From Bacteroidota bacterium (GTDB lineage Bacteria > Bacteroidota > Bacteroidia > Chitinophagales > Chitinophagaceae), in NCBI GenBank assembly GCA_947476145.1, contig CANJPH010000010.1, positions 1-64,000 of the forward strand: DNA of 64,000 nucleotides, read 5' to 3'. Positions 43,991 to 52,352 of the stretch are shown here, one piece after another. Numbering within the stretch: the stretch's first letter is position 1; every line of letters begins with the position of its first letter. Both the position numbers and the translations under genes were made by a program. A model generated the notes under the pieces. It had not been told where the DNA came from, did no database searches, and saw only the letters and a program-made list of their open reading frames with translations.

Positions 43991-45670
43991 TTATAAGTTT
44001 CCTTTTTTCAATTCATTCACTGCAAATTCAGCAGCACGAGCAGTGAACGCCATATAGGTTAAAGAAGGGTTTACACAAGAAGCACTTGCCATAAAAGCAC
44101 CATCGGTAACAAATACATTTGGCGCATCCCATACTTGGTTATTGCCATTCAGTACAGATGTTTTAGGATCTCTACCCATACGCGCTGTCCCCATTTCATG
44201 AATTCCACGACCTGGTGTACCATCTCCATCACGTGCTGAAACATTTTTAACGCCTGCTTTCTCTAACATCTCTTGCGCATCGGCAATAATGTCTTTACGC
44301 ATTTTATGTTCGTTGTCTTTTAACTCACAATCAATGTTCAATACATTTAAGCCCCACTTATCTTTAACGTTTTTATCCAAGGTTACTTTATTGTTTGGAT
44401 CTGGTAACATTTCACCAAAACCGCCCATACCAATGGTCCAAACGCCTGGCTCCGTCATGGCATCTTTAAATTGACCACCAATGCTAAATTCTGCCACTTC
44501 ATGTTGCCATCCTTGTCTTGTACCACCGCCTTGGTAACCAAAGCCGCGCACATAATCACGTTTATCGTTCCCTACGTTTCGGTATCTTGGAATATAAAAT
44601 CCATTCGCACGACGTCCAAATGTATATTGATCCTCATACCCTTCCACTACACCACCGGCACCAATACCTAAATGGTGATCCATTAAGTTTTTACCCAAAG
44701 CGTCGGAGCTACTTCCTAATCCACCTTCCCAAACATCTGTAGCGGAATTCATTAGCAACCAAGTGCTATTTAAAGTAGACGCGTTCACGAAAATAATTTT
44801 AGCACTGTACTCAATAGTCTTATTGGTTTCGGCATCTAAAACAATAACACCTGTTGCACGCTTTTTGTCTTTGTCATATTTAATTTCAGTAACGATACTA
44901 AAAGGTCTTAATGTTAATTTACCCGTTGCCATCGCCGCTGGCAATGTAGAAGATTGCGTACTAAAGTATCCACCAAATGGACATCCTAACCAACATTTAT
45001 TTCTGAACTGACAACCTGGACGGCCACCATGAGGCACGGTGATATTTGCCGTACGACCAATAATTAAATGACGTGATCCATTGTATATTTTTTGAAGTCT
45101 AGCTGCCACATCCTTCTCTACACAGGTTAAATCCATAGGAGGTAAAAATTCACCATCAGGCAAAACATCTATACCATCTCGGTTACCAGAGATACCAGCA
45201 AATTTCTCTACATAATCGTACCATGGAGCAATTTCTTTATAACGAACCGGCCAATCCACACCGTAACCATCTTTCGCATTGGCTTCAAAATCCAAATCAG
45301 ACCAACGATAACTTTGACGACCCCACATTAATGAGCGGCCACCCACATGATACCCTCTAAACCAGTCAAAGCGCTTAGTTTCAACATAAGGATGGTCTTT
45401 GTCAACGCACCAATAATCCAAATTGGTTTCATTCAAAGGATAATCTCTTTTTAAAACTGGATAATCCTGAATCATTTGTTGTGTTCTACCACCACGGTGA
45501 GGAAATTCCCAGGATTCTTTATTTGCATTTACATAGTCCTTAATATGCTCAATGTTTCTACCGCGCTCAAGCATCAATACTTTTAATCCTTTTTCTGTAA
45601 GTTCTTTAGCTGCCCATCCACCGCTAATTCCAGAACCTACCACGATTGCATCATACTGTTGTCCCGCCAT
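43991..45670 (-). CDS. GMC family FAD oxidoreductase (sugar dehydrogenase large subunit)
   Basis: FAD-dependent glucose-methanol-choline oxidoreductase, 559 residues. It starts with VVGSGISGGWAAKEL (FAD-binding loop) and has no signal peptide. GGRSLMWGRQSYRWSD, the EMGTARMG segment after GIHE (catalytic His) and SCVNPSLTYMAFTARAAE (catalytic Asn) are GMC marks. Cys220, Cys226 and Cys230 (C-x5-C-x3-C) match the place of the 3Fe-4S site in FAD glucose and glucoside 3-dehydrogenases. It likely oxidises a sugar or glycoside at C3 in the periplasm and passes electrons to a cytochrome c. Partnered with the Tat-tagged small subunit next to it. Confidence 0.92.
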   Translation of the reverse strand: MAGQQYDAIVVGSGISGGWAAKELTEKGLKVLMLERGRNIEHIKDYVNANKESWEFPHRGGRTQQMIQDYPVLKRDYPLNETNLDYWCVDKDHPYVETKRFDWFRGYHVGGRSLMWGRQSYRWSDLDFEANAKDGYGVDWPVRYKEIAPWYDYVEKFAGISGNRDGIDVLPDGEFLPPMDLTCVEKDVAARLQKIYNGSRHLIIGRTANITVPHGGRPGCQFRNKCWLGCPFGGYFSTQSSTLPAAMATGKLTLRPFSIVTEIKYDKDKKRATGVIVLDAETNKTIEYSAKIIFVNASTLNSTWLLMNSATDVWEGGLGSSSDALGKNLMDHHLGIGAGGVVEGYEDQYTFGRRANGFYIPRYRNVGNDKRDYVRGFGYQGGGTRQGWQHEVAEFSIGGQFKDAMTEPGVWTIGMGGFGEMLPDPNNKVTLDKNVKDKWGLNVLNIDCELKDNEHKMRKDIIADAQEMLEKAGVKNVSARDGDGTPGRGIHEMGTARMGRDPKTSVLNGNNQVWDAPNVFVTDGAFMASASCVNPSLTYMAFTARAAEFAVNELKKGNL

Positions 45671-45726
45671 TTTTTTAAATTTTATTTTTGTGTGAAATTA
45701 TTTTTGAAAATTATTATTAATTTATT

Positions 45727-46632
45727 TTATACATCGCAAATTTTAATTGCAGTTTTTAAAGAAGCCATCTGATCTTTATCTGCTGGCATAAATTCCTGCG
45801 CTACATATCCTTTATACCCTGTTGCAACAATAGCACGCATAATTGCTGGATAATATAATTCTTGGCGTTCATCAATTTCGTGTCTGCCCGGAACGCCTGC
45901 AGTATGGTAGTGTCCAAAGTATTGATGATTGTCTTGAATAGAACGAATAATATCTCCTTCATCTATTTGCATATGATAAATATCAAAAAGAATTTTAAAA
46001 TTAGGAGAACCTAATCTTTTGCAAAGTTCAATACCCCAGGCAGATTTATCACCCATATAATCCTTATGATCAATTCTCGAATTGAATAGTTCTATTTGAA
46101 TAGTCACGCCTAATTTTTCGGCCAAAGGCATGATTTGTTTTAAACCAGTCACACAGTTTTGCATTCCTGTTTCATCATCCATTCCGTTTCTATTCCCAGC
46201 AAAGCAAATTAAGTTTTTATAGCCCGCATCCGCAACCAATTGAATGCCTTCCAAATAATCTTTAATTAACCAATCATGATTTTTTAAATCATTCCAACCC
46301 TTGGTTAAACTCGTTTCTCCTGCTGTGTAACACATGGAGCAATCCAACTCATATTTTTTAGCAGTAGGCCATTCGTTTGGCTTTAATAAATCAATGGCAC
46401 CAAATCCAATTTCTTTCACCACTTTACATAAATTCTCTAATGGCATATCGCTATAACACCATCTACAAACCGAATGATTAATATTCCCTTTTAATTTTTG
46501 AGGACCCAAATCACTGCCTGATTTATCCACCGACGCCAAAACCGATTTAGGTATGGCTACTCCAGCGGCTAAAGCGGCGGAGCCCGATAAAACTTGTTTG
46601 ATTAAATTTCTTCTATTTACATTTGAAGCCAT
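45727..46632 (-). CDS. Exported hydroxypyruvate-isomerase-like TIM barrel
   Basis: TIM-barrel protein of the xylose-isomerase-like superfamily, 301 residues. VNRRNLIKQVLSGSAALAAG resembles a Tat signal. The Hyi-like pattern is seen in HSVCRWCYSDMPLENLC, QIELFNSR, LFDIYHMQIDEGDI, FGHYHTAGVPGRHEID and GYVAQEFMP. The likely chemistry is isomerisation or dehydration of a keto-sugar. It is divergent from the dehydrogenase at 46824, with the presumed control region between. Confidence 0.85.
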   Translation of the reverse strand: MASNVNRRNLIKQVLSGSAALAAGVAIPKSVLASVDKSGSDLGPQKLKGNINHSVCRWCYSDMPLENLCKVVKEIGFGAIDLLKPNEWPTAKKYELDCSMCYTAGETSLTKGWNDLKNHDWLIKDYLEGIQLVADAGYKNLICFAGNRNGMDDETGMQNCVTGLKQIMPLAEKLGVTIQIELFNSRIDHKDYMGDKSAWGIELCKRLGSPNFKILFDIYHMQIDEGDIIRSIQDNHQYFGHYHTAGVPGRHEIDERQELYYPAIMRAIVATGYKGYVAQEFMPADKDQMASLKTAIKICDV

Positions 46633-46823
46633 AGCAATAAATGGTTGGTTAAATAAGCAGCAATGATTTGATAAATGTAAATTTTATTTGCAATGTTTTA
46701 AAATATTTTTGACGAAAAAACGGGGTTTTTTGAGAAAATAGAGGGAAATTGCTATTGTATTATTTTGAAAGTGTTATTATGACACAATATAAATGATTTC
46801 TTAGCTTAAAAATTTATAAAAAG
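46633..46823. promoter_or_regulatory. Divergent control region at the centre of the sugar-oxidation locus
   Basis: 191 AT-rich bases separate the divergent isomerase and dehydrogenase genes. A TATTTTTG at 46704-46711 may be the plus-strand -7 box. GTGTTATTATGACAC at about 46770 has a short inverted repeat (GTGT/ACAC) that could be an operator. There is no ORF of note. Confidence 0.35.
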
Positions 46824-47981
46824 ATGAATAGAAAATTGCGTATGGGTATGGTGGGAGGAGGTCAGGATGCCTTTATTGGCGCCATTCACCGCTTAGCGGC
46901 CAATATGGATGGATTGGTAGAATTGGCTTGTGGTGCGTTAAGTATTAATCCTGAAATTGCAGTGGCATCGGGTAAAGCATTGTTCTTACCCGAATCAAGA
47001 ACTTATCTTACCTACGAAGAAATGATCAAAGCAGAAGCGGCACTTCCTGCTAACGAGCGCATTGATTTTGTGACCATTGTAACGCCCAACTTTGCGCATT
47101 TCGCTCCTGCTATGATGGCTTTGGAACATGGTTTTCATGTAGTCATAGAAAAGCCAATTACTTTTTCATTAGACGAAGCAAAGCAACTTAAAAAGAAATT
47201 AGACGAAACAGGTTTAACGCTTTGCTTAACACATACCTACGCTGGTTACCCAATGGTTAAACAAGCCAAAGCAATGATTGCCGATGGTAAGCTGGGAAAG
47301 ATTCGTAAAGTATGGGTGGAATATCCACAAGGTTGGTTAAGCAGACTTTCAGAAAGGGAAGGAAACGCGCAAGCCGCTTGGAGAACAGACCCTAAAAAAG
47401 CTGGAAAGAGTTCAGTGATGGGAGATATTGGAACCCATGCTGCACATTTATCTGAATACATTACGGGTGCAAAAATTACCGATATCTGTGCCGAACTAAA
47501 CACTTTAGTGGAGGGTCGTGTAATGGATGATGATGGCGCCGTGATGTTAAAATTTGACAATGGTGCAAAGGGAGTTTTAATGGCATCACAGGTAGCAGCA
47601 GGCGAAGAAAATGCTTTGAAAATTAGAGTATACGGCGAGTTAGGAGGTATTGAATGGTTTCAACATGAGCCAAATTCATTAATTGTAAAATGGCTGGATC
47701 AACCTTCCCAAATACTAAGAGCGGGCAGTGCACATTTATATAAAGCAGCATCACATAATTGTCGTACGCCGGCAGGCCATCCAGAAGGATACTTAGAAGC
47801 CTTCGGAAATATCTATCGCAACTTTGCATTAACATTGGGTTGTAAAATAGATGGCACAACGCCTACTGCAGAGATGTTAGATTTTCCAGGAGTGGAAGAT
47901 GGCATCAGAGGAATGGCATTTATTGATAATGTAGTAGCTTCTGCACATTCTGATAAAAAATGGACACCCTACGTTTTATAA
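46824..47981 (+). CDS. Gfo/Idh/MocA oxidoreductase, cytoplasmic
   Basis: NAD(P)-dependent sugar oxidoreductase of 385 residues. MGMVGGGQDAFIGAIHR is the nucleotide loop, IEKPITFSLDEAKQL holds the catalytic Lys and MGDIGTHAAHLSEYI the conserved His region. No signal peptide is present, in contrast to the paralogue at 39681. It heads a plus-strand run with an isomerase, a cytochrome and a DUF1080 protein. Related proteins reduce 3-keto sugars. Confidence 0.9.
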   Translation: MNRKLRMGMVGGGQDAFIGAIHRLAANMDGLVELACGALSINPEIAVASGKALFLPESRTYLTYEEMIKAEAALPANERIDFVTIVTPNFAHFAPAMMALEHGFHVVIEKPITFSLDEAKQLKKKLDETGLTLCLTHTYAGYPMVKQAKAMIADGKLGKIRKVWVEYPQGWLSRLSEREGNAQAAWRTDPKKAGKSSVMGDIGTHAAHLSEYITGAKITDICAELNTLVEGRVMDDDGAVMLKFDNGAKGVLMASQVAAGEENALKIRVYGELGGIEWFQHEPNSLIVKWLDQPSQILRAGSAHLYKAASHNCRTPAGHPEGYLEAFGNIYRNFALTLGCKIDGTTPTAEMLDFPGVEDGIRGMAFIDNVVASAHSDKKWTPYVL

Positions 47982-48038
47982 AATGGAATGAATGAAGTAT
48001 TCAGTAAAATAAAACGTTTACTTTTTTAAATAAATAAA

Positions 48039-49094
48039 ATGACAACAGTAAAAGGACCAGGTATTTTTTTAGCACAATTTATGGGCGACACCGCTCCCTT
48101 TAATACTTTAGAAGGTATTTGCAAATGGGCTGCTAGCTTGGGTTTTAAAGGGGTGCAAATCCCAAGTTGGGATCCGCGTTGTATTAATTTACAAAAAGCG
48201 GCAGAAAGCAAAACCTATGCCGATGAAATAAAAGGAATTGTAAATGCAGCAGGATTAGAAATTACTGAACTCTCTACACATTTGCAAGGACAGTTAGTAG
48301 CTGTACATCCCGCATATGATGCACAGTTTGATGGATTTGCTCCTGCTGAATTACGCGGCAATGCAAAAGCAAGAACCGAGTGGGCAGTGCAGCAATTAAT
48401 ATACGCAGCAAAAGCTTCTCAAAATTTAGGGTTAAACGCATCCGCAACTTTCAGTGGTTCTTTATTATGGCATACCGTTTATCCTTGGCCACAACGCCCT
48501 GCAGGATTAGTAGAAACTGGATTTACAGAACTTGCTAAAAGATGGATGCCCATATTAAATGAGTATGATAAAGTAGGTGTAGACTTATGTTATGAAATTC
48601 ACCCTGGCGAGGATTTACACGATGGTGTTACGTATGAAATGTTTTTGGATAAAGTAAACGGACATGCTCGTGCATGTTTATTATATGATCCTTCTCATTT
48701 TGTTTTACAATGCATGGATTATTTAGGATACATTGACCTGTTTCATGAGCGTATTAAAATGTTCCATGTAAAAGATGCCGAATTTAATCCGTCTGCAAAA
48801 CAAGGTGTATACGGTGGTTATCAAAATTGGATTGACCGTGCGGGAAGATTTAGATCCCTAGGTGATGGTCAAGTAGATTTTAAAAGTATCTTTAGCAAAT
48901 TCGCAGCCTATGATTACAAAGGATGGGCGGTGATGGAATGGGAATGTTGCTTAAAGCATCCAGAAGTGGGTGCTGCAGAAGGTGCGGTGTTTATTCAAAA
49001 TAATATCATTAAAGTAACCGAAAAAGCTTTTGATGATTTTGCAAACACAGGATCGGATGAAGCATTCAATAAAAAAATATTGGGCATTCAATAA
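48039..49094 (+). CDS. Sugar-phosphate-isomerase/epimerase-like TIM barrel, cytoplasmic
   Basis: TIM-barrel protein of 351 residues in the xylose-isomerase-like superfamily. Metal-binding residues are visible in LCYEIHPGEDLHD (Glu), LLYDPSHF (Asp), KMFHVKDAEF (His) and AVMEWECC (Glu). There is no signal peptide. It starts 57 bases after the dehydrogenase gene. It likely isomerises or epimerises the keto-sugar after reduction or uptake. Longer than the 280-residue norm. Confidence 0.88.
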   Translation: MTTVKGPGIFLAQFMGDTAPFNTLEGICKWAASLGFKGVQIPSWDPRCINLQKAAESKTYADEIKGIVNAAGLEITELSTHLQGQLVAVHPAYDAQFDGFAPAELRGNAKARTEWAVQQLIYAAKASQNLGLNASATFSGSLLWHTVYPWPQRPAGLVETGFTELAKRWMPILNEYDKVGVDLCYEIHPGEDLHDGVTYEMFLDKVNGHARACLLYDPSHFVLQCMDYLGYIDLFHERIKMFHVKDAEFNPSAKQGVYGGYQNWIDRAGRFRSLGDGQVDFKSIFSKFAAYDYKGWAVMEWECCLKHPEVGAAEGAVFIQNNIIKVTEKAFDDFANTGSDEAFNKKILGIQ

Positions 49095-49127
49095 TAAACA
49101 AATCAAAAAAGAATAAAAATTAATAGT

Positions 49128-49616
49128 ATGAGAAAGGTTTTAAGTACAATGATAGCGGGTATGGTATTCATGTCATGTGGTGAAGGGAAGCATGCGGCTA
49201 TAACAAATACAACTAATGATGCAACAAATACTACTAGCACTTCGGAAACAACGGTAGCTGAAATTAAAAGTAACACAGTAACATCAACTGTTTCTAATAC
49301 AGCCACTGTTGCAACGGCAACTACGACTGCTCAAACAAAGCCTCCAGTAAGTAAAGAGGATATTCAAAAAGGAATGACATTGCTTGCAAATAGCGATTGC
49401 TTAACCTGTCATAAATTAAATGAAAAAGTAATAGGGCCTGCCTATAAAGAAGTTGCCAAAAAGTATGCGAACACACCGGCAAATATCAAAATGTTAGCTG
49501 GAAAAATCCTGAAAGGAGGAAGTGGAAATTGGGGTGCTATTCCAATGACAGCGCACGCTACATTAAGCCAAGCGGATGCTGAATTAATGGTAAAATATAT
49601 AATGAGTTTAAAATAA
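49128..49616 (+). CDS. c-type cytochrome lipoprotein with Thr-rich linker
   Basis: Electron carrier of 162 residues. Signal with lipobox FMSC (Cys17), a low-complexity Thr/Ala/Ser/Val linker at about residues 25-75, then a single cytochrome c domain: CLTCH haem site, KVIGPAYKEVAKKY and an IPMTAHATLS segment with the axial Met. It is the natural acceptor for electrons from the GMC dehydrogenase. It is anchored to a membrane by lipid and the linker gives reach. Confidence 0.9.
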   Translation: MRKVLSTMIAGMVFMSCGEGKHAAITNTTNDATNTTSTSETTVAEIKSNTVTSTVSNTATVATATTTAQTKPPVSKEDIQKGMTLLANSDCLTCHKLNEKVIGPAYKEVAKKYANTPANIKMLAGKILKGGSGNWGAIPMTAHATLSQADAELMVKYIMSLK

Positions 49617-49635
49617 ACGGATTGAAAAATAAAAA

Positions 49636-50337
49636 TTGCTTATGAAAAAAATACTTATTGCAGTATTTACATTACTAATTTTCACACAAGTTGCTGCACA
49701 GAAAAAAAATATTTGGTTCAGTTTATTTGATGGTTATTCCACCACAGGCTGGCATAGCTATGGCGAAAAAACAGCGGGTGCAGCTTGGAAAGTTGACAAT
49801 GGTATTCTTAGCCTTGACCCTAGTTTAATAAAAAATGGTAAAGGTGGTGGTGATTTAGTGACAGATGAAAGTTTCGATGAATTTCATTTGGCTCTAGAAT
49901 GGAAAGTTTCAAAAAATGGGAATAGTGGTATCATGTTTTTTGTACAGGACGACCCTAGTAAATATGAACATACTTTTTATACAGGACCTGAATTTCAAAT
50001 TATAGACAATGACGGACATCCGGATGCAAAAAATATTAGCCATCGTGCTGGTAATTTATACGATTTAATTCCAACTGAGGAAGGGCATGTAAATCCTTAT
50101 GGGGAGTGGAATATAGTAGATGTCATCTCCAAAAAAGGAGTCTTAGAATTAAAAATGAATGGCGTGACTGTTGTAAAAACGCATTTGGGTGATGACGCTT
50201 GGAAAGAATTAATAAGAAGATCTAAGTTTGCTAACGGTGAAATGCCAGATTTTGGAAAAGTTTTTTCTGGACATATTGTATTACAAGATCATAGCAATGA
50301 AGTTTCTTTCAGAAACATTCGTATTAAAAAGTTATAG
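49636..50337 (+). CDS. Secreted DUF1080 (3-keto-disaccharide hydrolase-type) protein
   Basis: Exported beta-jellyroll protein of 233 residues. Signal peptide MKKILIAVFTLLIFTQVAAQ. DUF1080 marks: WFSLFDGYSTTGWHSYG, LALEWKVSKNGNSGIMFFVQDD, GPEFQIIDNDGH, GEWNIVDVISKKGVLELKMNG and the end IVLQDHSNEVSFRNIRIKKL. Members of this family cleave 3-keto glycosides by elimination or hydrolysis. It ends the plus-strand arm of the locus, 19 bases after the cytochrome gene, and supports the oxidation-then-cleavage scheme. Confidence 0.88.
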   Translation: MLMKKILIAVFTLLIFTQVAAQKKNIWFSLFDGYSTTGWHSYGEKTAGAAWKVDNGILSLDPSLIKNGKGGGDLVTDESFDEFHLALEWKVSKNGNSGIMFFVQDDPSKYEHTFYTGPEFQIIDNDGHPDAKNISHRAGNLYDLIPTEEGHVNPYGEWNIVDVISKKGVLELKMNGVTVVKTHLGDDAWKELIRRSKFANGEMPDFGKVFSGHIVLQDHSNEVSFRNIRIKKL

Positions 50338-50379
50338 TAGGAAATATAAAGACAAATTAGGTAGTTTAAAATATCGCTA

Positions 50380-50820
50380 TTGGAAAATATACATGAACAA
50401 TACATGCGTCAGGCCCTCGTTCAAGCACAGAGGGCCTTTGACGTTGATGAAGTACCGGTGGGTGCAGTGATTGTGATGCACGAAAAAATCATTGCTAAGG
50501 CGTATAATCAAGTTCAATTACTCAAGGATGTAACAGCACATGCCGAAATCCTAGCAATTACTAGTGCCTGTGAAAGTTTGCAAATGAAATATTTACCGGA
50601 AGCTACTTTATATGTGACCGTAGAGCCCTGTTTAATGTGTGCCGGCGCCCTGTATTGGAATAAAATTGGCCATATTGTTTTTGGCGCTTCTGATGAAAAA
50701 AATAGTTATCGTCGTGTAACCGAAAAAAATCCATTTCATCCGGCCACTACAATAGTGGGTGGCATACTACAAGAAGAATGTGCCGAACTCATGCAGGCAT
50801 TTTTTAGAGCAAAGCGATAA
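50380..50820 (+). CDS. tadA: Nucleoside deaminase, TadA-type
   Basis: Zinc deaminase that probably converts adenosine 34 of tRNA-Arg to inosine, 146 residues. Zinc ligands and catalytic Glu are in TAHAEI and [11 protein letters not shown]. The start is uncertain: TTG at 50380 keeps the family-like [16 protein letters not shown] opening, while the first ATG is at 50404. It follows the DUF1080 gene by 42 bases but is a housekeeping gene unrelated to the sugar locus. Confidence 0.88.
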   Translation: MENIHEQYMRQALVQAQRAFDVDEVPVGAVIVMHEKIIAKAYNQVQLLKDVTAHAEILAITSACESLQMKYLPEATLYVTVEPCLMCAGALYWNKIGHIVFGASDEKNSYRRVTEKNPFHPATTIVGGILQEECAELMQAFFRAKR

Positions 50821-50849
50821 CTTTTCTTTTAAATCAGGGGAAAGGGGTG

Positions 50850-50857
50850 TAATTTTG
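50850..50857 (+). promoter_or_regulatory. -7 box TAATTTTG for the superoxide dismutase gene
   Basis: TAATTTTG fits TAnnTTTG and lies 33 bases before the ATG at 50891. No clear -33 TTTG is seen. Confidence 0.45.
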
Positions 50858-50890
50858 AGCTTCATTCTTCAAACAATTAAACAAAATAAT

Positions 50891-51496
50891 ATGTCATTTA
50901 CATTACCAGCCTTACCCTACGCACACGAAGCATTAGAACCACATTTTGATACTTTGACCATGCAAATTCATCATGGCAAACATCATCAAGCATATGTAGA
51001 CAATTTAAATAAGGCTGTTGCCGGCACCCCTAACGAAGGCAAAACCATAGAAGAATTAGTTGCCGGTGCTGGAAGCATTAGCCCAGCAGTTAGAAACAAT
51101 GGTGGCGGACATTGGAACCATAGCTTTTTTTGGGCAAGCTTAGCGCCAAACGCAGGTGGAACTCCAACAGGCACTTTGGGAGATGCTATCACCGCAGCAT
51201 TTGGAAGCTTTGATGCATTCAAAGAAAAGTTTGCAGCGGCAGGGATGACCCGTTTTGGAAGTGGTTGGGCATGGTTGATTCTAAAGGACGGTCAATTAGA
51301 AGTAAGTTCAACGCCAAACCAAGACAATCCTATCATGGACGTTGCCGAAGTAAAGGGTACCCCATTATTAGGAGCTGATGTTTGGGAGCATGCTTACTAT
51401 TTAAAATATCAAAACAGAAGAGCAGACTATTTAGCTGCTTTTTGGAATTTAGTAAATTGGGCTGTTGTTGCGGAAAGATTTACAGCTGCAAAATAG
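50891..51496 (+). CDS. sodA: Fe/Mn superoxide dismutase
   Basis: Removes superoxide, 201 residues. Metal ligands: His in [17 protein letters not shown], His in HWNHSFFW, and Asp and His in [20 protein letters not shown]. The GSGWAWLIL segment is typical. ATG at 50891 starts the mature-like [17 protein letters not shown]; the longer in-frame extension runs into tadA and is not family-like. Fe versus Mn cannot be settled by eye. A strong terminator follows. Confidence 0.95.
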   Translation: MSFTLPALPYAHEALEPHFDTLTMQIHHGKHHQAYVDNLNKAVAGTPNEGKTIEELVAGAGSISPAVRNNGGGHWNHSFFWASLAPNAGGTPTGTLGDAITAAFGSFDAFKEKFAAAGMTRFGSGWAWLILKDGQLEVSSTPNQDNPIMDVAEVKGTPLLGADVWEHAYYLKYQNRRADYLAAFWNLVNWAVVAERFTAAK

Positions 51497-51520
51497 GATC
51501 TACCTACTTATATCATTTGA

Positions 51521-51550
51521 AACCGTCTCTGCAAAGGGGCGGTTTTTTTT
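51521..51550 (+). terminator. Intrinsic terminator after sod
   Basis: AACCGTCTC at 51521-51529 pairs with GGGGCGGTT at 51536-51544 (two G-T pairs), followed by a run of eight T. Confidence 0.85.
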
Positions 51551-51564
51551 ATATCTATAAAAAA

Positions 51565-51798
51565 TTAAGGAACGGGATCATATCCCTGGCCTCCTCTGGG
51601 ATGACATTTACTTAAGCGCTTGGCACCTAAAAAGATACCTTTTATAGGACCATACTTTTTGATTGCTTCTGCTGTGTATTGAGAACAAGTAGGCGTAAAT
51701 CTGCATTTATTGCCTCCTAAATAAGGGGAAAGTACATACTGATAAAAACGAATTAAAAGTATAAAAGGAAAAGCAATGATTTTTTTTAGCGTACTCAT
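51565..51798 (-). CDS. yidD: Membrane protein insertion efficiency factor YidD
   Basis: Small membrane-associated protein of 77 residues. [22 protein letters not shown] and [18 protein letters not shown] are the family signature. It is the last gene of the rpmH - rnpA - yidD group, 12 bases after rnpA. In many bacteria yidC follows, but here sod is convergent instead. Confidence 0.95.
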   Translation of the reverse strand: MSTLKKIIAFPFILLIRFYQYVLSPYLGGNKCRFTPTCSQYTAEAIKKYGPIKGIFLGAKRLSKCHPRGGQGYDPVP

Positions 51799-51810
51799 TA
51801 AAAAATAAAA

Positions 51811-52287
51811 TTAGACTTTTGGAATGGTATTTAATTTTTCAATTAGTCTTGCTAGTAACTGTTTTATTTTTTCCTGAATCTCGGCCTGTGATAAAATAAT
51901 TGCATCGGTATATAAAAAAAATAAGTTAACCCTAAAGCCCTGAAAAGGCTTGCTAGCAATAAATGTAGGCTTTTCTAAACGATACGCTTCGCGCAATAAA
52001 CGTTTTACTTTATTACGCAATACTGCTTTTCTAAACGTTCTACTAGGCGCCCCTACACCGGCTTGCAATTGTCCATTTTCTTTAATGTCAGCTAAATTTA
52101 AATAAGGATTTGGCAAAACAGTATTAAGTTGTTCTTCCGATTCGATGGTATAAATTAACTTAATGGGAAATGCATTCATGGACTGCCCTTTCGCAAACAA
52201 ATATTGAGTTTGTTTGCGACTTTTTAGCTTGTCTGCTTTTTGATATGTAAAAATTTTAGGCAATATTTTGATTGAAGTGCTGGGCAT
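51811..52287 (-). CDS. rnpA: Ribonuclease P protein component
   Basis: Protein subunit of RNase P, 158 residues, somewhat longer than the 110-120 of E. coli. LKSRKQTQYLF is the start of the core and FRKAVLRNKVKRLLREAYRLEK is the RNR signature. The ATG lies directly after the T run of a hairpin terminator-like element. That placement may set its expression below that of rpmH. Confidence 0.92.
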   Translation of the reverse strand: MPSTSIKILPKIFTYQKADKLKSRKQTQYLFAKGQSMNAFPIKLIYTIESEEQLNTVLPNPYLNLADIKENGQLQAGVGAPSRTFRKAVLRNKVKRLLREAYRLEKPTFIASKPFQGFRVNLFFLYTDAIILSQAEIQEKIKQLLARLIEKLNTIPKV

Positions 52288-52288
52288 T

Positions 52289-52320
52289 AAAAAAGTCCTC
52301 TCGAATATCGGGAGGACTTT
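52289..52320 (-). terminator. Terminator-like hairpin between rpmH and rnpA
   Basis: AAAGTCCTC at 52292-52300 pairs with GAGGACTTT at 52312-52320, extended by inner pairs to about 13. On the minus strand the stem is followed by six T, ending one base before the rnpA start codon. It may end most rpmH transcripts or act as an attenuator. Confidence 0.8.
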
Positions 52321-52352
52321 AAAATTATCAATTTCTAGAGATAGCGATTAAA

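Noticed and set aside
39681-50337. Polysaccharide utilisation locus with SusC/SusD
   Set aside because: No SusC-like or SusD-like gene and no glycoside hydrolase of a classic CAZy family is found in this block.
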